A stretch of 64,000 bases of DNA from Ceratobasidium sp. AG-K. Its lineage: Eukaryota; Basidiomycota; Agaricomycetes; Cantharellales; Ceratobasidiaceae. Location of the stretch: assembly GCA_037039685.1 (NCBI GenBank), contig JAWNGF010000001.1, positions 1,116,001-1,180,000 of the forward strand. Direction: 5' to 3'. Shown piece by piece: positions 11,562 through 23,388 of this stretch. Position 1 is the stretch's first letter, and each line of letters opens with the position of its first letter. The notes beneath the pieces are model-generated. The model saw only the letters and a program-made list of their open reading frames with translations. It was not told the origin of the DNA and searched no databases. The translations under genes were made by a program, and so were the position numbers.

Positions 11562-13429
11562 ATGCGCTTCCTTAGCATCGCTGCCTTTGCTGGCCTTGTC
11601 GCCACTTCCGTCGCTGCACACACAATGTACGTTGCCTATTTAGTGATTGTGGCCTAGCTCACATCCTCTCAGTGAAACCCCTGATGCCCATCTAGAGGCT
11701 CGCACTGGTGGTAACTATTACAACAACCAATGCGACGCTGGAAAGGAGCTTAACAGTTATGGTCGATGCGTTGATTGCACTGCGGGCAAGTACAGTCTCG
11801 GCAACGGCGATAGGTGCAAGGATTGCCCAGCTGGGTCCACTTCCGATTCGGTATGAATGTCCATAAAATCTGATTACATTCCACTAACCACTCACATAGT
11901 GCGAGGGTAGCTGCAAGTGCAAGCCTGGTTTCTACTCAGGCAGTGGGCGTACCACTGGGAATGCCTGCAGTGCCTGCGCTCCCGGCTATACTTCTCGCGC
12001 TGGAGCTACTGGGTGCTCACCGTGCGGTGCTAACACCTATTCCAAAGACGGCGTGTGCACGCCTTGCCCCAGCGGCCACACTTCGAACCCTGTATGTTTC
12101 TTTTCTAGTTTATCTTTGGCTTAACCTGACACTTCTTTTTAGGGCTCTGCTTCATGCACTCCCAAATGCCAGGCTGGCAGCTACATGAACAACGGTTCCT
12201 GCCGTCCCTGCACCGCTGGTTCCTACTCGAACCCTGGCGCCACCTCGTGCACGACCTGCCCGGCGGGTACCTTCTCCAACGCCAACGGCGCTAGCTCTTG
12301 CACCAACTGCCCCTCTGGAACCACGTGCGGTGCTGTGAGTTTCTTTGAATAAATCAGCATACAACCGTTGTTGACATTTTATTAGGGCTCGACTTCGTGC
12401 TCGCCTGTCAACTGCCCCGCCGGAAAGTATGCGTCGAACGGTAGCTGCGCTTCCTGCGCTGCTGGCACCTATAGCGGCCCCAACTCCTCGTCCTGCTCCC
12501 AGTGCCCTGCCAACACCTTCTCGACCGGTGGCTCTTCGTCTTGCCAGGCTTGCCCTAACGGCGCCTCCTCCCTCCCTGGTTCCTCCCAGTGCTCGAGTCA
12601 GTGCCGTGCCGGTCAGTTCTTTGACAACGGCAGGTGCCAAACCTGCCCTGCTGGTTGGTTCTCCCGCCCCGGTGCCACCTCGTGCACGGACTGCCCTGAA
12701 GACACCTACTCCTCCGCTGGCGCCGGCTCCTGCACCCAGTGCCCCACCGGCAAGGGATGCGGCGCTCGCTCGACCACCCCCAACCAGTGCATTGACAAGT
12801 GCCCCGACGGCAAGATCTACTCCAACGGACGCTGCCAGAACTGCCCTGCCGGAACCTACTCGAACAACAACATGTGCTCCGACTGCCCCGCTGGTACCAT
12901 CTCCAACCCCGGTTCCAAGTCCTGCACTTCTTGCCCAGGCGGTAGCATTCCCAAAAACAACGGGCAGAGCTGCGAAACCTGCCCTCGCAACACCTTCTCG
13001 AACGGTGACAACTGCTCTCCTTGCCCTGCTGGTTCGACCTCGAACCCCGGTTCCAAGTCTTGCGGTCCTCAGCCTTCCCGTCGTGCCCAGCCCGTGCTCG
13101 CCCCCGCCAACACTTGCCGCGGCGAAGGTATGCAGAGCTGCGCCGTCTTCTCCGGCATGGGTGGTTTCGAGTGCATCAATGTCCTCACCACTCTCGACTC
13201 GTGCGGTGGTTGCGTTGGCTACGAGGGCGAGGAGTCTTCTGGCCGTGACTGCTCTGCTATTCCCCACGTTGCCGAGGTCGCTTGCGTTAACGGTGGCTGC
13301 CAAGTCAAGTCTTGCCGTGCTGGCTACGAACCTTCCGGCGCGTCCTGCGTCGAAAAGGCTGCCTATGTCGGCAAGAACGGCACGTCGCATGCCAAGCGCG
13401 CCTTGCACGCCCGCCATGATACCTTTTAG
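11562..13429 (+). CDS. Secreted cysteine-repeat protein with PriA-like C-terminus
   Basis: Predicted extracellular or cell-wall protein. Residues 1-19 (MRFLSIAAFAGLVATSVAA) form a clear signal peptide. The mature part is a long run of short repeats of the type CPAGTYSNxGxxxCxxC, resembling GCC2/GCC3 or ephrin-receptor-like cysteine repeats, followed by a C-terminal domain with CRGEGMQSCAVF, ECINVLTTLDSCGGC and GRDCSAIPHVAEVACVNGGC, like the C-terminal domain of Lentinula PriA and related agaricomycete proteins. It ends with a dibasic KR (a possible Kex2 site) and HARHDTF. Five exons: the first ends at about 11621, and introns interrupt repeat units (for example before GSASC and GSTSC), as expected if repeats spread with the exon structure. 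Strong third-position C bias suggests high expression; the same bias creates long spurious antisense frames. It lies inside the RBR array on the opposite strand. The biological role is unknown. Confidence 0.88.
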
Positions 13430-14145
13430 GTCACACGGACTCACGTTTCGGATAGCCCATGATTGAACGTCTCATGAGCTGCCTGTCTTTTCTTGTTGTG
13501 CAGTGGACTTTTTGTTTCTTTACATCGTTTGGTTTGGTGTGCTGTTATACATTTTTTCTTGGTGATAATCAAGCTTGAGACCTTTATTCCGTGTGCTTGT
13601 TGAGGTGTTTGACTTGGACTAGAGACCGAGGTTGTTGTTTGATTTGTCCGATTGGTAAACTCAATTAATATCATTTCTTGGACAATACGATTGAGCTAAG
13701 CCACATTTTCGACAAGCCCAACATATACTGTTTGCGTGGTGGACACCGTGGATGTATGCGTCCGGGGCGTTGCATTTGTTTGCAGAACGAACCCAAGTTT
13801 GATCGGTGATCCTGAAGATCGTTGCTTCGACTTCTTAGTCCAGCGCTCGAGCACAGCTTTCTGATAAGACTATTCAACGATGATACAGTCCTATTCTCTG
13901 TCATCAGGCGGTGAACGGGGAATTGCACACATCAATCTAGTTTCGAGGGTATACGATCTGGACTTGACAACGGTCCTTCAAAGGGAATCCTGAGCAACCG
14001 AGTCCTCAAAGTAGCCCCAGTCTGATCGATTGCCAGTGACTCGCCCCTGTTTCAATATCGGCGATAAGACTACCTTGTGTACTGGCATGACCTCAACATG
14101 ATAAAATATCTGACATTGGGAAACAGGTTTAAAAACCAGGGACAA
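13430..14145. other. Convergent 3' region between PriA-like gene and RBR copy B
   Basis: Both flanking genes end here. The first 200 bases are T-rich (runs of ttt around 13.49-13.56 kb), typical of a fungal 3' untranslated region and polyadenylation zone. Nothing recognisable in either strand's frames. Confidence 0.5.
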
Positions 14146-15695
14146 CTAGCTACCCCACATCCCCTGTAAGAACGTGCCTCCGTAATGATAAACCAAGTAC
14201 ACGACACAAAGGAATAGCCAGACATCTCCCAAGCTGTTCATTCGGTTATAGATAGCAACCACTGCTTGCCACAATAAGTGGATCAACCCGAAGCAAAGTA
14301 CTATCGGCAAACTGCAGACCATGAGTAAGATCCAGCAGAGCCGCAGGAAGGGGTTCCTGGGCAAGCTCTCAAGAAGGGGTGTATCTTCGTGTGGATCGGG
14401 ACGGTGGTTAGGCTGAGGAACAGGAGTGGGACGTGGAAGGGGAGCCGGGCGAGCAAAAGGAGCCGGACCAGGGGAAGAAGCAGGACGTGGAAGAGGACCA
14501 GGGGTGGGACGCGGAGCTTGGATAGGGCGCGGAACCGGGACGGGACGTGGACGTGGAGTAGGTCGCACGGGATTTACAGGAGGCCTTGTGGTGGGTTGTG
14601 GTGGCGGAATGAAGGGGTTTGGCTGGACCAAGTTGGGATCTCCAGTCGGCAAATGGTCGGGGTGCCATCGACACGACGTCCTATGACGATGATTACCTTC
14701 TCGAGCGATCGGACCAAAGTCCGCGAGGCAAATCCAACAGCTGTGCATTAAATCTCAGCACACTTTAGAGGCCTATGCTCTTCAACTCGACTTACAATTC
14801 ATGCCCGCATCCGGCTGGACGCCGACAAGTCATATGATCGCACCCATCATCCTTTTCAATCTGAGAGCACAGGGGTCAGACAATGCAAAACAGCAAGACT
14901 GAAACTTACGGGGCGACCACATCTAATTCCGGGGCATCTTTTCGTATGTAGGTTGATATATTCATCATTGGCTTGTTCTTGCCTCCTAATCTCAGCGTCG
15001 TATTGATCACACGTGAGATCCGTGTGCCAGAGTACCTCGTGCACGAAACAAGACCGAGTGCCGCAAGCTTGACAGACGACAATTGGAGCGTCGGCTAGTG
15101 AATATTAATTAGCAATTTAGCGGTCTAACGCAAATAGTCTTAACAATACCTCCGCCCTCGTGAAGTTGGCCCGAAGCACAGGCTGTATTTTTACACCAAA
15201 TAAAACGCCTATCTTCGCTCAACACGGAACGCAACAAGAGAGCTTCGTATCTGGATCCGGTTAGCGCATATTCCGAACATCGCATCTAGTCACTCACCGG
15301 TTCAAACACGCCGTGTTGCCCTTGGATCCTCTCAACACATCAGCGTACTCCATCACCAGCCCACATTCTGGATCAGGGCACCTGACGGTAGTCAATCCTT
15401 GTGTGAGCAAAGCGTGAGACATATGTTGCTCTAGGCATGGCACGCAGACTGTTGCAACGTGGGTGCACCGTGCAGTAGGCCTTGGTTCGGGGAAGCTCCT
15501 CGGGACGTCCAGGCAGATCAAGCAGGGTCGAGTTGCTGGAGGTGCGGCTCGATGAACATTAGCACGACCACCCACGTTGTTTGTGGCAGCATTTCGGGGA
15601 TAATTACTGTTATTGGGCCGAGTGGCGCTACGTCCGGCTAGAGGCGGAGGGGGACCGGGGAAAAAGAGTGGATTCGTTGGCACCGATGGCTGCAT
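14146..15695 (-). CDS. RBR-type E3 ubiquitin ligase, array copy B (proline-rich linker and membrane tail)
   Basis: Starts at ATG 15693-15695 (MQPSVPTNPLFF). Proline/asparagine-rich N-terminus of about 55 residues, then RING1 (CLICLDVPRSF, CTHVATVCVPCLEQH, CPDPECGLVMEYADV), IBR (WCKNTACASGQLH, CQACGTRSCFVHEVLWHTDLTC), and RING2 (CPGIRCGRP, IEKDDGCDHMTC, GCGHEF|CWIC). The last intron interrupts the Phe codon as in copy A. The final exon continues CWICLADFGPIAREGNHRHRTSC, supplying the last His and Cys ligands, then a linker of about 90 residues made mostly of P, R and T (PRPTPGPLPRP-type repeats), then two hydrophobic segments (LCWILLMVCSLPIVLCFGLI and VWLFLCVVYLVYH), so a membrane-anchored ligase is likely. 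RNF144-type RBRs with C-terminal anchors are the nearest known layout. Domain call firm; membrane anchoring inferred. Confidence 0.88.
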
Positions 15696-16123
15696 ATCCG
15701 TTATATGCCAAGTACCAGATATAGATGGTGCAGTATGCTCGAATAAGTTTTAAGAGAATGCGCAAAGTTTTTAAAGTCAAACGCCGCCTTGCCTTTCCAA
15801 GAAACAAAGTATGTTGTGGCTCGTGGCAAAAAAACAAGTCGGCACGGCCACAGCACTGCTCACGCACAGACCACTCCGCCTCGTGGGGATATGACAAATA
15901 ACTTGAACGAATATACCATTTGAATTGTGCCTATAACTTGATTCAGTCAACGCATATGGCGGCAGGTAGTGAATCCCAGTTAATTCACGCCACCGCAAGT
16001 ATCAGTTCCGCAAGAGCCGCAGCCTTTGGTAAATTAACACGAAAACTCAATGCTTCATATTCTGAAATAGTGGTTAAACTAGTCAGCAACAGGGCAAGAT
16101 TTACTTCATCAAGTATTGAAGTC
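15696..16123. other. Spacer between RBR copies B and C
   Basis: Contains the promoter of copy B and the 3' flank of copy C. No conserved frame, RNA gene or repeat noticed. Confidence 0.4.
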
Positions 16124-17407
16124 CTATGCTTCCCGGAACACAGTAGCTATAAACACCCAAACCGCATATGTGATGCACAATAAACCGAAAATCGTGTGGA
16201 TATCATCGATATTCGCGTTGACGATGGCCCTGAACGCACCGCAAACCACTAGAATGATCAACGAGAAGATACCTTTGATCAACCACCAGCACACATTAAA
16301 TAGCCTGCCCAAAGCCCGCAACATTAAATGTGCATGGGATTCTCGATCTAATAAAGGTTGTTGGGCAGGCAGGCAAGGACGATATACAGGTTGTACTCCC
16401 ATACCTACTGGCCTTGTGTTTGCGAGACGTGGTGTCGGTGGGTTTGGGACCGGGCGTGGAGGAGGTGGGTTATTTCGTGTGCTTCCTGTCGCGCCATACC
16501 CGGGAATGGGGGTATAGTAACGACAGTTTGTACGGTGACGGTGATTTCCTTCTCGGCGGATGGGCTGATAGTCTGCTAGACAAACCCAGCAACTGTGCGC
16601 CCAACATTAGCATAGGAGGCTTGGTAGTGTATATTAGCTGGACCGACAATTCGTGACCACACCCGGCTGGGAGGCGACAGGTCATATGATCGCACCCGCT
16701 CATTTTCTCTATCTAGAGCATGGCGAATCAGTTAGTGCAAGATGCAGCGTGTTGCGAAACTCACAGGTCGTCTACATCGTGTGTTGGGGCATTTCTTCGC
16801 GTGCTGTTGGATATATGCCTCACTGGCCCGATCTTGCCTTCTACTAGTAGTCTCCGTGGTGTACTGATCACACGTGAGTCCGGTGTGCCAGGGGACATCG
16901 TGGATGAAACAGGAGCGAGCACCACAGGATCGGCAAGTAACGATAGGGGCATTGGCTACTTTTCGTCGTTAGGAGAACTAGTGCCCATAGGTAGGCGATA
17001 CACACCTCCGCTCTCATGAAGTTGGCCCAAGCCGCACGTCGGATTCTTGCACCAAACAAAGCTAGGCTCTTGGTTTAGCGCCGAGCGCAGGAGGAGGAAC
17101 TCGTAACTACAGGTCTCTGAGCATAGCTCGTCGATGGGTGTTCAGCCACGTACCGATCTAGACATATATTGTTGTTCCTAATACAACGTCTTACTTCTGT
17201 ATACGCCATACTCCGTCTACATCCCGGATCGGGACATGTAATAGTAGTCGATCCTTGGGTAAGTATAGCATGAGATACGTGTTGCTCTAGGCATCCTCCG
17301 CAGATTGTTCGTGCGTGGGTGCAGCGTATTGTTGGCCTTAGCTCGGGGAAGTTTCTCGGGACTTCCAGGCAAACCAAGCAGGCCATATTTGCTGCTCTAG
17401 ACGACAT
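16124..17407 (-). CDS. RBR-type E3 ubiquitin ligase, array copy C (short N-terminus, membrane tail)
   Basis: First in-frame ATG is 17405-17407 (MSSRAANMACLVCLEV), only about 8 residues before the first RING1 Cys, so the N-terminal extension seen in B, D, E and F is missing. RING1: CLVCLEVPRNF, CTHARTICGGCLEQH, CPDPGCRRSMAYTEV. IBR: WCKNPTCGLGQLH, CRSCGARSCFIHDVPWHTGLTC. RING2: CPNTRCRRP, IEKMSGCDHMTC, then GCGHE and, after a Phe-splitting intron, CWVC. A His/Cys-containing stretch like those of the sister copies follows, then a short proline-rich linker and hydrophobic segments (FNVCWWLIKGIFSLIILVVCG and IHTIFGLLCITYAVWVFIATVF). Catalytic Cys context is intact. The short 5' end may be a real truncation with a new start, or an upstream exon may have been missed; the preceding 1.4 kb shows no N-terminal homology to the other copies. 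Confidence 0.83.
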
Positions 17408-18806
17408 GGGTTGACAAGGATTATAATGTGCCACCCCAACTTCAATAGCTAAGTCGATTTGTGCTTGGGTTTATTATCTGGTTAAGCAGGGCGAGATCTT
17501 GGTAATGAGTTCCAGAGTTAACCAGCTGGAAGGGTTGGGGTCATAGGCCACACGTCCGTTGATCAGTGTGCCGCCAGCGTATATGCCAGCCAAATGCTTT
17601 CCGGCTCCAACAATTTGGTGTATTAACACCAGGGTAGGGCACCAGGACACTGTGGTAGTAAGCTGTACGAGTTCGTTGGAAGAGCGCTAAAGGATGGCGG
17701 CGCGATACTGAAGCTAGATTAGCGCTCTGCCTTTTGACAGAGTAGCCAATTCGGATTGTGGCTCGTGTAAGCGCCAATTAGCATAGCCCCAGCGTTGATC
17801 GTGCACGGACCATCCTATCTCGTGTCCAAATACTTTTGAGTACTTTGTCCTACAGGTCGGACGTAACGGCGGGATTTATTGAATATTTTAATCTTTGGGC
17901 TTAACTAGAGTCAGATACGGATGGAAAGGTTCGAGGCGTAAACAAGCAGGTGTGGTATACAGCGCCGCTTCGCGGCGTAGCACGAGGCGCAACAAAAGTG
18001 GAAGCTCTGCGGGAATGAAACACTTAAAATATCCGCTGGTTCGGGACATTCTCTCGACTCACGTCATGCCATTTATATGGTAGTATCAGGCTCGATCCCT
18101 CTGTGTTGTGAGGTAACGAGCACGGGGGCGCATATATGCACAGTCTTTGCAGGGACTCTAGATCCAGTTCGACGATTAACAACAGGCTTCACTTCGAGTT
18201 CTGTTACGGTGCTTAACCTAGAGGGCTTGGGGCAGCTCCGCGTGCGGTCTCTAGTTACTGGTGCCCCGTTGTACTCAAACTCTATACTCGCTGCTTTACA
18301 ACCGCCAAGGAAGGGAGATAATACTCACCCCCGATGCAAATCTTCTTCTACATATTTGTCGGTGAAATTATTTGGTCCGGGCGTTAAACCGTGATTAAGG
18401 CGCCTTGAGGGGAAAACTAACGTTTGGAGTTAACTCTCAGTCGGCCCAGGAGGATTACCATTCTATAGCTAATGTTGGTGGCTAATATATCATGGGACTA
18501 TCGAGTCCGATAATTCATGGCACTTGATTGGCCGTATCTCTGAGAGCTAGCCTAAGTCACGGACCTGGTACTTTCTCTGGAGGAAGGTGAAACCCCATGG
18601 TCATGTCTCACGTCCTAGACCTTCGGCCGAAAATGTCGTATAAAATACCCTATCCTATGTAATATTGCAACATAGAGAATTAGAACTACCAATAATGACA
18701 GTCATGGCGTGAAACAAGATCTTAAGAACAAAAAATGGCCGTCTTCTCCTGTCGATTGATAAACCTTCATCCAAGGCCAGAAAGCCTTTGTCAACAATCT
18801 GGCCCC
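17408..18806. other. Long spacer between RBR copies C and D
   Basis: 1.4 kb without a convincing gene, the largest gap in the array. It contains a perfect 6-bp stem, 3-base-loop hairpin (CGCCGC TTC GCGGCG) at 17963-17977. I saw no RBR remnant on either strand. Short open frames on both strands have no family features. Confidence 0.4.
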
Positions 18807-20217
18807 TTACCGTGTGGGGAGAAACATGAGGAACAGCAGGAACAATAAAACCCAAGGGTTGTCCAGGTGGGTCAGAATAAACACTATAAAGCACACAAAG
18901 GCCAGCCCAAGGCAAGCGTCTGCCAACGATGAAGATCCCGATGCGCCTTGTCGCGGTCCGCTTGGAGCTGCGGCCGGTCGCACTGGCCCCGGAACGAGCA
19001 AGGGTGTGTAGGGATTCACCGGGCGAACGAGATATGTGTTTTGTTGTGGGATAGGGGGAGCATTTTCTGCTCGTATTGGGAGAGCTGAACCCGCGGGCTG
19101 CATTGGTGGAGTTGGAAACGCAGTGCCAGCAGGCTGGCGTTGTGCGTGCCTCGTGGTTCCATATGTACAGATTGGTGCATAATACCGACAAGTAGGATGG
19201 TGCCGATGGTTACCCTCTCGAAGGATAGTCTGATAATCTGCTAAGCAGACCCAACAACTATATGCACGGTCTTAGCGCAAGAAATGAGGTACCGTAACGT
19301 ATATCACGACTCACAATTCGTGTCCACATCCCGCTGGACGACGACAAGTCATATGGTCACATCCCTCGGATTTTTCAATCTAAAACCAAGATGAATTAAC
19401 TAACGTGTCAGCTATGGAGATCAACCAGTTCAGGCGTACCCTACGTCTGCATTGTGGATTTGGGCATCCCTTGGTGTTCCGCTCAATGTACGCTCGGTTA
19501 GCCTGATCTTCCCTCTGAGTTTTGGCGGTGTATTCCTCGCAAGTTAGGCCAGAGTGCCATGTCACGCCGTGAATAAAACAGGAGCGAGCGTCACAGGCTC
19601 GGCAAACAATCATCGGAGCTGCCGCTATATTTGCCTTTGGTTGGTAAATTAGCGCCTAGACGCGTGAGATACATACCTCCGTTCTCGTGTAGTTGGCCCA
19701 AGCCACAAGCTGGATTCTTGCACCAAACAAACTTAGGCTCCCGGTGTAGCGTCCAGCGTAGTGTAAGTAACTCGTATCTATAGTGATCAGTCGTTCAGTG
19801 GGCCTCGCTTCTGTCATCATGACAGCGTACGTACCGGTCCAAACACGCCCGATTGTTCTTGGCACCTCTCAGCACATCCGTATAAGACATTGTCCGTCTG
19901 CATTCTGGATCAGGACAAGTAATGTTTGTTAATCCTTGAGTGACCACGGCGTGGGATATGTGTTTTCCTAGGCATGGTCCGCAAACCGTCGAAACATGGG
20001 TGCAATGTACGGTCGGGCATTGTTCGGGAAAGCCTCTCGGAACCTCCAGACAAATTAAGCAGGCTCGATGGGTTCGATGAGGTGGCATATAGTGGGTGGA
20101 ACTTGTCGCGCCGACATTGTGGGAGGAAGAGGCCCGGGGATGGTTGCCTCGATCGCGCTGCCGATCCTTCCGTGATGAAGTTCGGCTGACAGAAGGAGCT
20201 GGTCCTGATGGCTGCAT
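18807..20217 (-). CDS. RBR-type E3 ubiquitin ligase, array copy D (membrane tail)
   Basis: Starts at ATG 20215-20217 (MQPSGPAPSVSRTSSRKD), sharing the MQPS opening with copy B. Basic/serine-rich N-terminus, then RING1 (CLICLEVPRGF, CTHVSTVCGPCLGKH, CPDPECRRTMSYTDV), IBR (Gly-Gln-Leu-His segment and CRACDARSCFIHGVTWHSGLTC), RING2 (CPNPQCRRR, IEKSEGCDHMTCRRPAGCGHE), and the final exon with CWVCLADYQTILREGNHRHHPTC. The tail is proline-rich (PYTPLLVPGPVRPA), then a continuous hydrophobic stretch of about 35 residues (LGLAFVCFIVFILTHLD then WVLLFLLFLMFLP), probably one or two membrane helices at the extreme C-terminus. Exon joints match those of B, E and F. All ligase metal ligands and the catalytic Cys appear present. 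Confidence 0.86.
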
Positions 20218-21019
20218 ATCTGGATGCGATTATCCGACTATAATAATGTTCAAACCAACCAAGCAGGGTACAACCGTATGTCAGCTCGGATCGTCCTTGA
20301 ATCTGTGTACCGTGTTCTAACCCAAGCTCGTACCTTTATTGATATTCTCCTCAGAAATTAACAAGGCACTTTGAAAGGAATGCAAACAGCAACTCAAGTG
20401 TATAGGAACGAATGTGGGCTTCCGGTCTGATACGCAAAGATAGACTCTGGTGGCCTGGTGGCAATACGAAAGCAAGCTGTATAGCCACTGACGCTGAGCG
20501 CTTATCACAATCATGCCCAACCGCCGGCAAAATCGAAATTGATGATTGCCATCCAGGCGCGCTGCGAGTGACCCAAATTTTGCCGACGACATCAAAATTA
20601 GATTTCGAGCCCTACTCTCCGGTTTGTAACGCATTAAAAATACATGCATTAATAGCAGGAGCAATCGTGTTGGGTTTTCATTCGATTCGAGTCTTAAACA
20701 GTATTATTCGGGAAAGCTGTTCTTTCAGCTCGTCGTATATAGGTGGCTCTCAGCCAGTACTACGTTACCCTTCTAACCTTATTATTATTACGTAACACTA
20801 AGCCGTTCTCTCTTTGCCTTTGCGAGTAAGTGTGTGTGCGTATTGATATATTACCGCAGACATCGCATTGATATTGAAAAAAAAAAGCATCGGAGCTTGC
20901 ATTGGGAACAAGTCATATATATGGTATATTCCGCGAGCTCGTCAAGAGCTGATTAAACAATGAGCTGTGAATAGCATATCGCAATCACGCATACATGAAT
21001 GCAGTGCATCCGCTAATTG
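20218..21019. other. Spacer between RBR copies D and E
   Basis: 0.8 kb, A/T-richer than its surroundings, with ttattattatta near 20.78 kb and an 11-base A run at about 20.88 kb. Contains the promoter of copy D and the 3' flank of copy E. No gene recognised. Confidence 0.4.
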
Positions 21020-22942
21020 TTACATGGTACGCTCCCTATTGGCCAACTTGGTACCCCCAAGTATCAGAAGTGAAAAGTAGGTGAGGCACAATATTAGTAG
21101 CGTCGTTCCGATGCCAGATCTCCAAAGGAACCAGCACGTGGTCACAAGAGGCTTTACGCTTCGTACTCGGCGCCTGGGGACTAGAAGGCATGGGTAACGG
21201 GCAATTCGTTTTGCGATAGACGGACGTGTAGTTCGATTTGTTGGTGCTGAAACCTGGCGCATAACAGGTTGGTCAATTGGCCTTGGGATTGCAGGGCGCA
21301 TGCACTCTACTGGCCTTGCGACGACGGGAGGCATAGGAGGCCTTGGTAGGGTTGGGGCTGGGGCTGGGGCCAGAAATGTGACGACTGCTGGGTCTGCAGG
21401 CTGGGGTATCGTTATGGGAATGATGGGTCGTACGATCTCAATTTGTATGTCTTGCATAGTGGCGTGAACTGGGCGGCGAGGCCGGGTTATGGTCCTCATA
21501 GAGAGAGGCCGTATACGTTCCGTCAACCTTTGTAGTACAGACCTAGGGCGCACCGGCTGGTTTGGTAGTCTTGGAATAGCATTGACGACAGGCGGGGCGG
21601 GCCGTTCCGATCGTCGGACAGCAGAGCGAACTCGCTCCACCAGTCTTCGTACGACTTGACGTGTAGGTCGGTTTCGTGGCGGTACGGGAATGGGAGGCGG
21701 ATTGTTAAGTGTATGCGCCGTCGCAGTATTTCTGCGAAACCGAGGATGGTATCGGCAAGTAGGGTTGTGCGATTGAATGCCATTTTTACGAATCGTTGCA
21801 TAGTCTGTTAAGCAAACCCAACAGCTAAGAAACACAGTCAGTATTTATGTACATGTGCGTTGTACACTAAGCTTACAATTCATGACCACAACCACCCGGC
21901 AGACGACACGTCATATGATCACATCCGGATACCTTTTCGATCTGAAAATTCGATAAATCAGCTATGCCAGGTAACGGTCGGTCAGTCACGGCTTACAGGG
22001 CGCCCACAAGCCTTGTTTGGGCATTTCTTGGTGTGCTTTTCAATATATTCCTTGCTTGCTGGATCGACCCTCCCAGTTTTGGCATCGTACTCTTCGCACG
22101 TAAGCCCGACGTGCCATGGCGCATCATGGGCAAAGCAAGCTCGAGCGCCACAGCCTCGACAAGTGACGATCTGAGAGGCAGCTGCTCGCGATGATTGGTC
22201 AGAGCGGTTTGTTGCTTGCTTGAAGTGTGGAACCCATGAACGTACATTTGTCCTTATGGACTTGGCCCCAATCACAGGCTGGATTCTTGCACCAGATAAA
22301 GTTTGGTTCACGACTTAGGGTCATGCGTAGCACCAGCGACTCGTATCTAGAGTCGTATTTGTCAGCACGGCACAACCCTCACACGTTAGTTACTCGCCGG
22401 TCTAGGCACTCTCTGTTATCCTTGACTGCCCTTAGGATATCTGCATATGCCATGGTTTGTGTACATCCTAGACCAGGACACCTAGGGTTAACGGATCCTT
22501 GATCCAACACAGCATGCGACACATATTGCTCCAGGCATGGTTCACAAATATTTGGTGGGTGTATGCAGTTCGTACTGGGTGATACTTTGGGGTATTTGTT
22601 GGGGATTTCAAAACAGATTGAGCAAAGGAGAGTAGCTTGAGGCGAGGAAATATCTGGATCTACTCGATCAATGCGCAAGCTTGATGTTTGATCGCTTGAA
22701 TGGTTCGATTCTTCAACACGGTCCAGCCTTTGAAGGCGCGCGTTTAGTCGAACTAGCCATGCATCAACAGCCGCGTCACCCTCGTTGACCAGAGGGTTTC
22801 GCCTACGACTTCGACTATTGTGTTGTACAGGAGGCCATGACCTCGGCTTGAGACGCCGATTAGCAAAGCTTGTTGACGCAAATGGCTGGATATCTGCTCC
22901 CGTGCGGCTAGTCTGTCTCAGTCTATCCAACAAGGCAGACAT
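21020..22942 (-). CDS. RBR-type E3 ubiquitin ligase, array copy E (long Arg/Pro tail and membrane anchor)
   Basis: ATG at 22940-22942 (MSALLDRLRQTSRTGAD). The N-terminus (about 105 residues) is longer than in B and D and includes a helical stretch (AAVDAWLVRLNARLQRLDRV). RING1 is divergent but complete: CSICFEIPNKY, CIHPPNICEPCLEQY, CPGLGCTQTMAYADI. IBR: CRGCGARACFAHDAPWHVGLTC. RING2: CPNKACGRP, IEKVSGCDHMTC, GCGHE then CWVCLTDYATIRK with the last ligands in SHNPTC. The tail of about 230 residues is unlike the others: arginine- and proline-rich, with two similar Arg-rich segments (VVRRLVERVRSAVRR and VLQRLTERIRPLSMR), then one hydrophobic helix (GTTLLILCLTYFSLLILGG) near the C-terminus. Same exon plan as its neighbours. 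Probably a membrane-anchored ligase with a different cytosolic tail. Confidence 0.86.
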
Positions 22943-23388
22943 TATGTAGTTATACTAAGAACTTTCGGGCCTACGCGTTGAATACTGGCCCGGTGCCATA
23001 CAATGTCGCCACTGTGACCAGTGCGTGAAAAGGTGCGAGAAATTCGCTGAAGGTCGCCCAAGTTGAATCAGAACTGGTGGTAGTATTTCGCTGGCAGGAG
23101 CGGACAGAGTCTGGTGGCATGCAATAAGATTGATGGATGCATAGCCTAGCCGCGCTTCCTCAACAATGACATACATATCTGTATGCCTCGTGGTTGGCTT
23201 GGTTTCAAAACCATTATGGTACTCAAACTGCCGCCACAAACGTGGTTTCCGAATGGTCGAGCTACGTGAAGGAAGATGAGCGTGAGGCACTCCGATCCTG
23301 AACGTGAAGCTAAGCATAGCCAAACTCCGGGGATTTCACTTGCTGGTCTTGATTCATCATCATGTGTATCGCACGATAATACAAATGG
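22943..23388. other. Spacer between RBR copies E and F
   Basis: Promoter of copy E and 3' flank of copy F. A 122-codon minus-strand open frame here has no recognisable domain. Nothing else seen. Confidence 0.4.

Noticed and set aside
12152..13444. 430-codon minus-strand open frame
   Set aside because: Antisense shadow of the PriA-like cysteine-repeat gene; its Ala/Gly/Arg-rich low-complexity translation results from the sense strand's strong codon bias.
12429..13466. 345-codon plus-strand open frame rich in Ala, Pro and Ser
   Set aside because: Out-of-frame shadow of the same gene; it lacks the Cys repeats and signal peptide.
17925..17990. Possible tRNA (ggttcga followed by a G/C hairpin)
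   Set aside because: No acceptor or anticodon stem can be formed around it; only a simple 6-bp hairpin is present.
22955..23323. 122-codon minus-strand open frame between RBR E and F
   Set aside because: No domain, no good splice context and no similarity to the RBR N-termini.
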